This document shows, piece after piece, positions 7,173 through 7,547 of a stretch of DNA of 7,547 nt. The DNA comes from Pelotomaculum sp. UBA5255 (GTDB lineage Bacteria; Bacillota; Desulfotomaculia; Desulfotomaculales; Pelotomaculaceae), in contig DHTR01000072.1 of NCBI GenBank assembly GCA_002408725.1, positions 1 through 7,547 of the forward strand. Direction: 5' to 3'. The notes under the pieces were generated by a model. The model ran no database searches. It had not been told where the DNA came from and saw only the letters and a list, made by a program, of their open reading frames with translations. Position 1 is the first letter of the stretch; each line of letters starts with the position of its first letter. The translations under genes and the position numbers were made by a program.

Positions 7173-7299
7173 ATAGACCTGACAGTTTCATAACCCCTAC
7201 CGGCGCAGGTATAACCGGCAGGCATCATTCCTTAAGGTTCTTCCCCAACAAGGCGATTTCGCAAGTTCCAAAGACGAGAGACTGCTATCCTGGGTCTAT
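7173..7299 (-). promoter_or_regulatory. Structured fdhA leader RNA, possible Moco/Tuco riboswitch
   Basis: On the minus strand a long-range 7-bp helix pairs ATAGACC (7299-7293) with GGTCTAT (7179-7173). Just inside it, CAGT can pair with ACTG. The enclosed segment holds a hairpin of 8 pairs, CCTGCCGG (7222-7215) with CCGGTAGG (7203-7196, one G-U) and an 11-nt loop, plus a small GCG/CGC hairpin near 7263-7254. This multi-branched fold of about 127 nt ends 52 bases before the fdhA start, where it could control access to the ribosome binding site. Moco-sensing leader RNAs are known upstream of molybdenum and tungsten enzyme and cofactor genes in Clostridia. The size, place and gene served fit that class, but I could not match its consensus base by base. 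Confidence 0.45.
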
Positions 7300-7367
7300 T
7301 AAGTTTAAAGACAGTAGAGTTTGTGCAGTGCGGATTTTACATGCAAACTATTAATAATATGCTTTAG

Positions 7368-7380
7368 CTCACCTCCTTTT
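7368..7380 (-). other. Strong Shine-Dalgarno-like site without a gene
   Basis: The minus strand reads AAAAGGAGGTGAG, an almost full complement to the 16S rRNA 3' end. No ATG, GTG or TTG with a usable frame lies 5-12 bases downstream: GTG inside the site stops after two codons, and the first ATG (7342-7340) is followed at once by TAA. It could be the relic of a lost gene start, a ribosome standby site or chance. Confidence 0.35.
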
Positions 7381-7442
7381 TAACTATTGGCCCAAGATCT
7401 TGACTTCGTCTTTTGGAATCAGGCGAACGTGCACTATTGTTA

Positions 7443-7471
7443 TTGACAAATAAGTCGGAACAGGTAATAAT
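7443..7471 (+). promoter_or_regulatory. Candidate sigma-A promoter, rightward
   Basis: TTGACA at 7443-7448 is a perfect -35 hexamer. After exactly 17 bases it is followed by AATAAT (7466-7471), five of six matches to the -10 consensus. Initiation would be near 7478, running right and out of the window, so a divergent gene probably begins soon after the edge. No coding start with a ribosome binding site is visible up to 7547. Confidence 0.4.
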
Positions 7472-7547
7472 AACCATTACGGTATGTAAGTTTGCGCATA
7501 GCGAAGGGCATAAATTCGTTAAGGAATTCAAGGGCCAGTCAATAACC

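Larger units (their letters stand above)
7121..7547. other. Gene-free region upstream of fdhA
   Basis: These 427 bases carry no supported protein gene or tRNA on either strand. They hold the fdhA ribosome binding site (7129-7136), the predicted structured leader (7173-7299), a Shine-Dalgarno-like site without a gene (7368-7380) and a rightward promoter candidate (7443-7471). I found no convincing sigma-A or sigma-54 promoter for fdhA itself, so its start of transcription is unresolved and may lie beyond 7300. Confidence 0.6.

Noticed and set aside
7368..7380. Plus-strand match to the 3' end of 16S rRNA (CACCTCCTTT)
   Set aside because: The bases before it do not resemble 16S rRNA. It is simply the complement of a Shine-Dalgarno sequence.

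Overview
This window looks like chromosomal DNA from an anaerobic, selenocysteine-using Firmicute of the class Clostridia, perhaps a Peptococcaceae-like acetogen, syntroph or sulfate reducer. The reasons are purine-rich Shine-Dalgarno sites, AT-rich spacers between genes of moderate GC, and a selenocysteine formate dehydrogenase with a NuoG-like iron-sulfur N-terminus. The taxon is inferred from gene style, not from a marker gene.

Layout. Positions 1-96 are an edge with at most a gene tail. Positions about 97-705 are AT-rich without a convincing gene, but hold a well-formed minus-strand promoter (608-636) and a strong minus-strand intrinsic terminator (240-276), which together could define a leftward transcript of about 360 nt. 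fdhD (779-1570, plus strand) follows. It converges on a four-gene minus-strand cluster read from right to left: fdhA (4442-7120), a molybdopterin-binding MoeA-like protein with a cysteine-rich tail (3404-4429), a divergent moeA (2158-3375) and an unrecognised helical protein (1622-2122). Positions 7121-7547 are a gene-free leader of fdhA that contains a predicted multi-branched RNA fold ending 52 nt before the start codon.

How the genes work together. FdhA interconverts formate and CO2 at a Mo- or W-bis-MGD centre. The two MoeA-related proteins probably help insert metal into molybdopterin or handle the cofactor, and FdhD supplies sulfur to the cofactor so that FdhA becomes active. All recognised genes serve one enzyme. 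fdhA appears as two open frames split by an in-frame UGA. That UGA lies in the active-site motif at the exact position of the catalytic selenocysteine and is followed by a SECIS-like hairpin, so the two frames are one gene encoding 892 residues.

Most worth checking: the structured fdhA leader (possible Moco/Tuco riboswitch), the unassigned leftward transcription unit at 240-636, the MoeA paralogue that has lost several signature residues, and the unknown last gene of the cluster.
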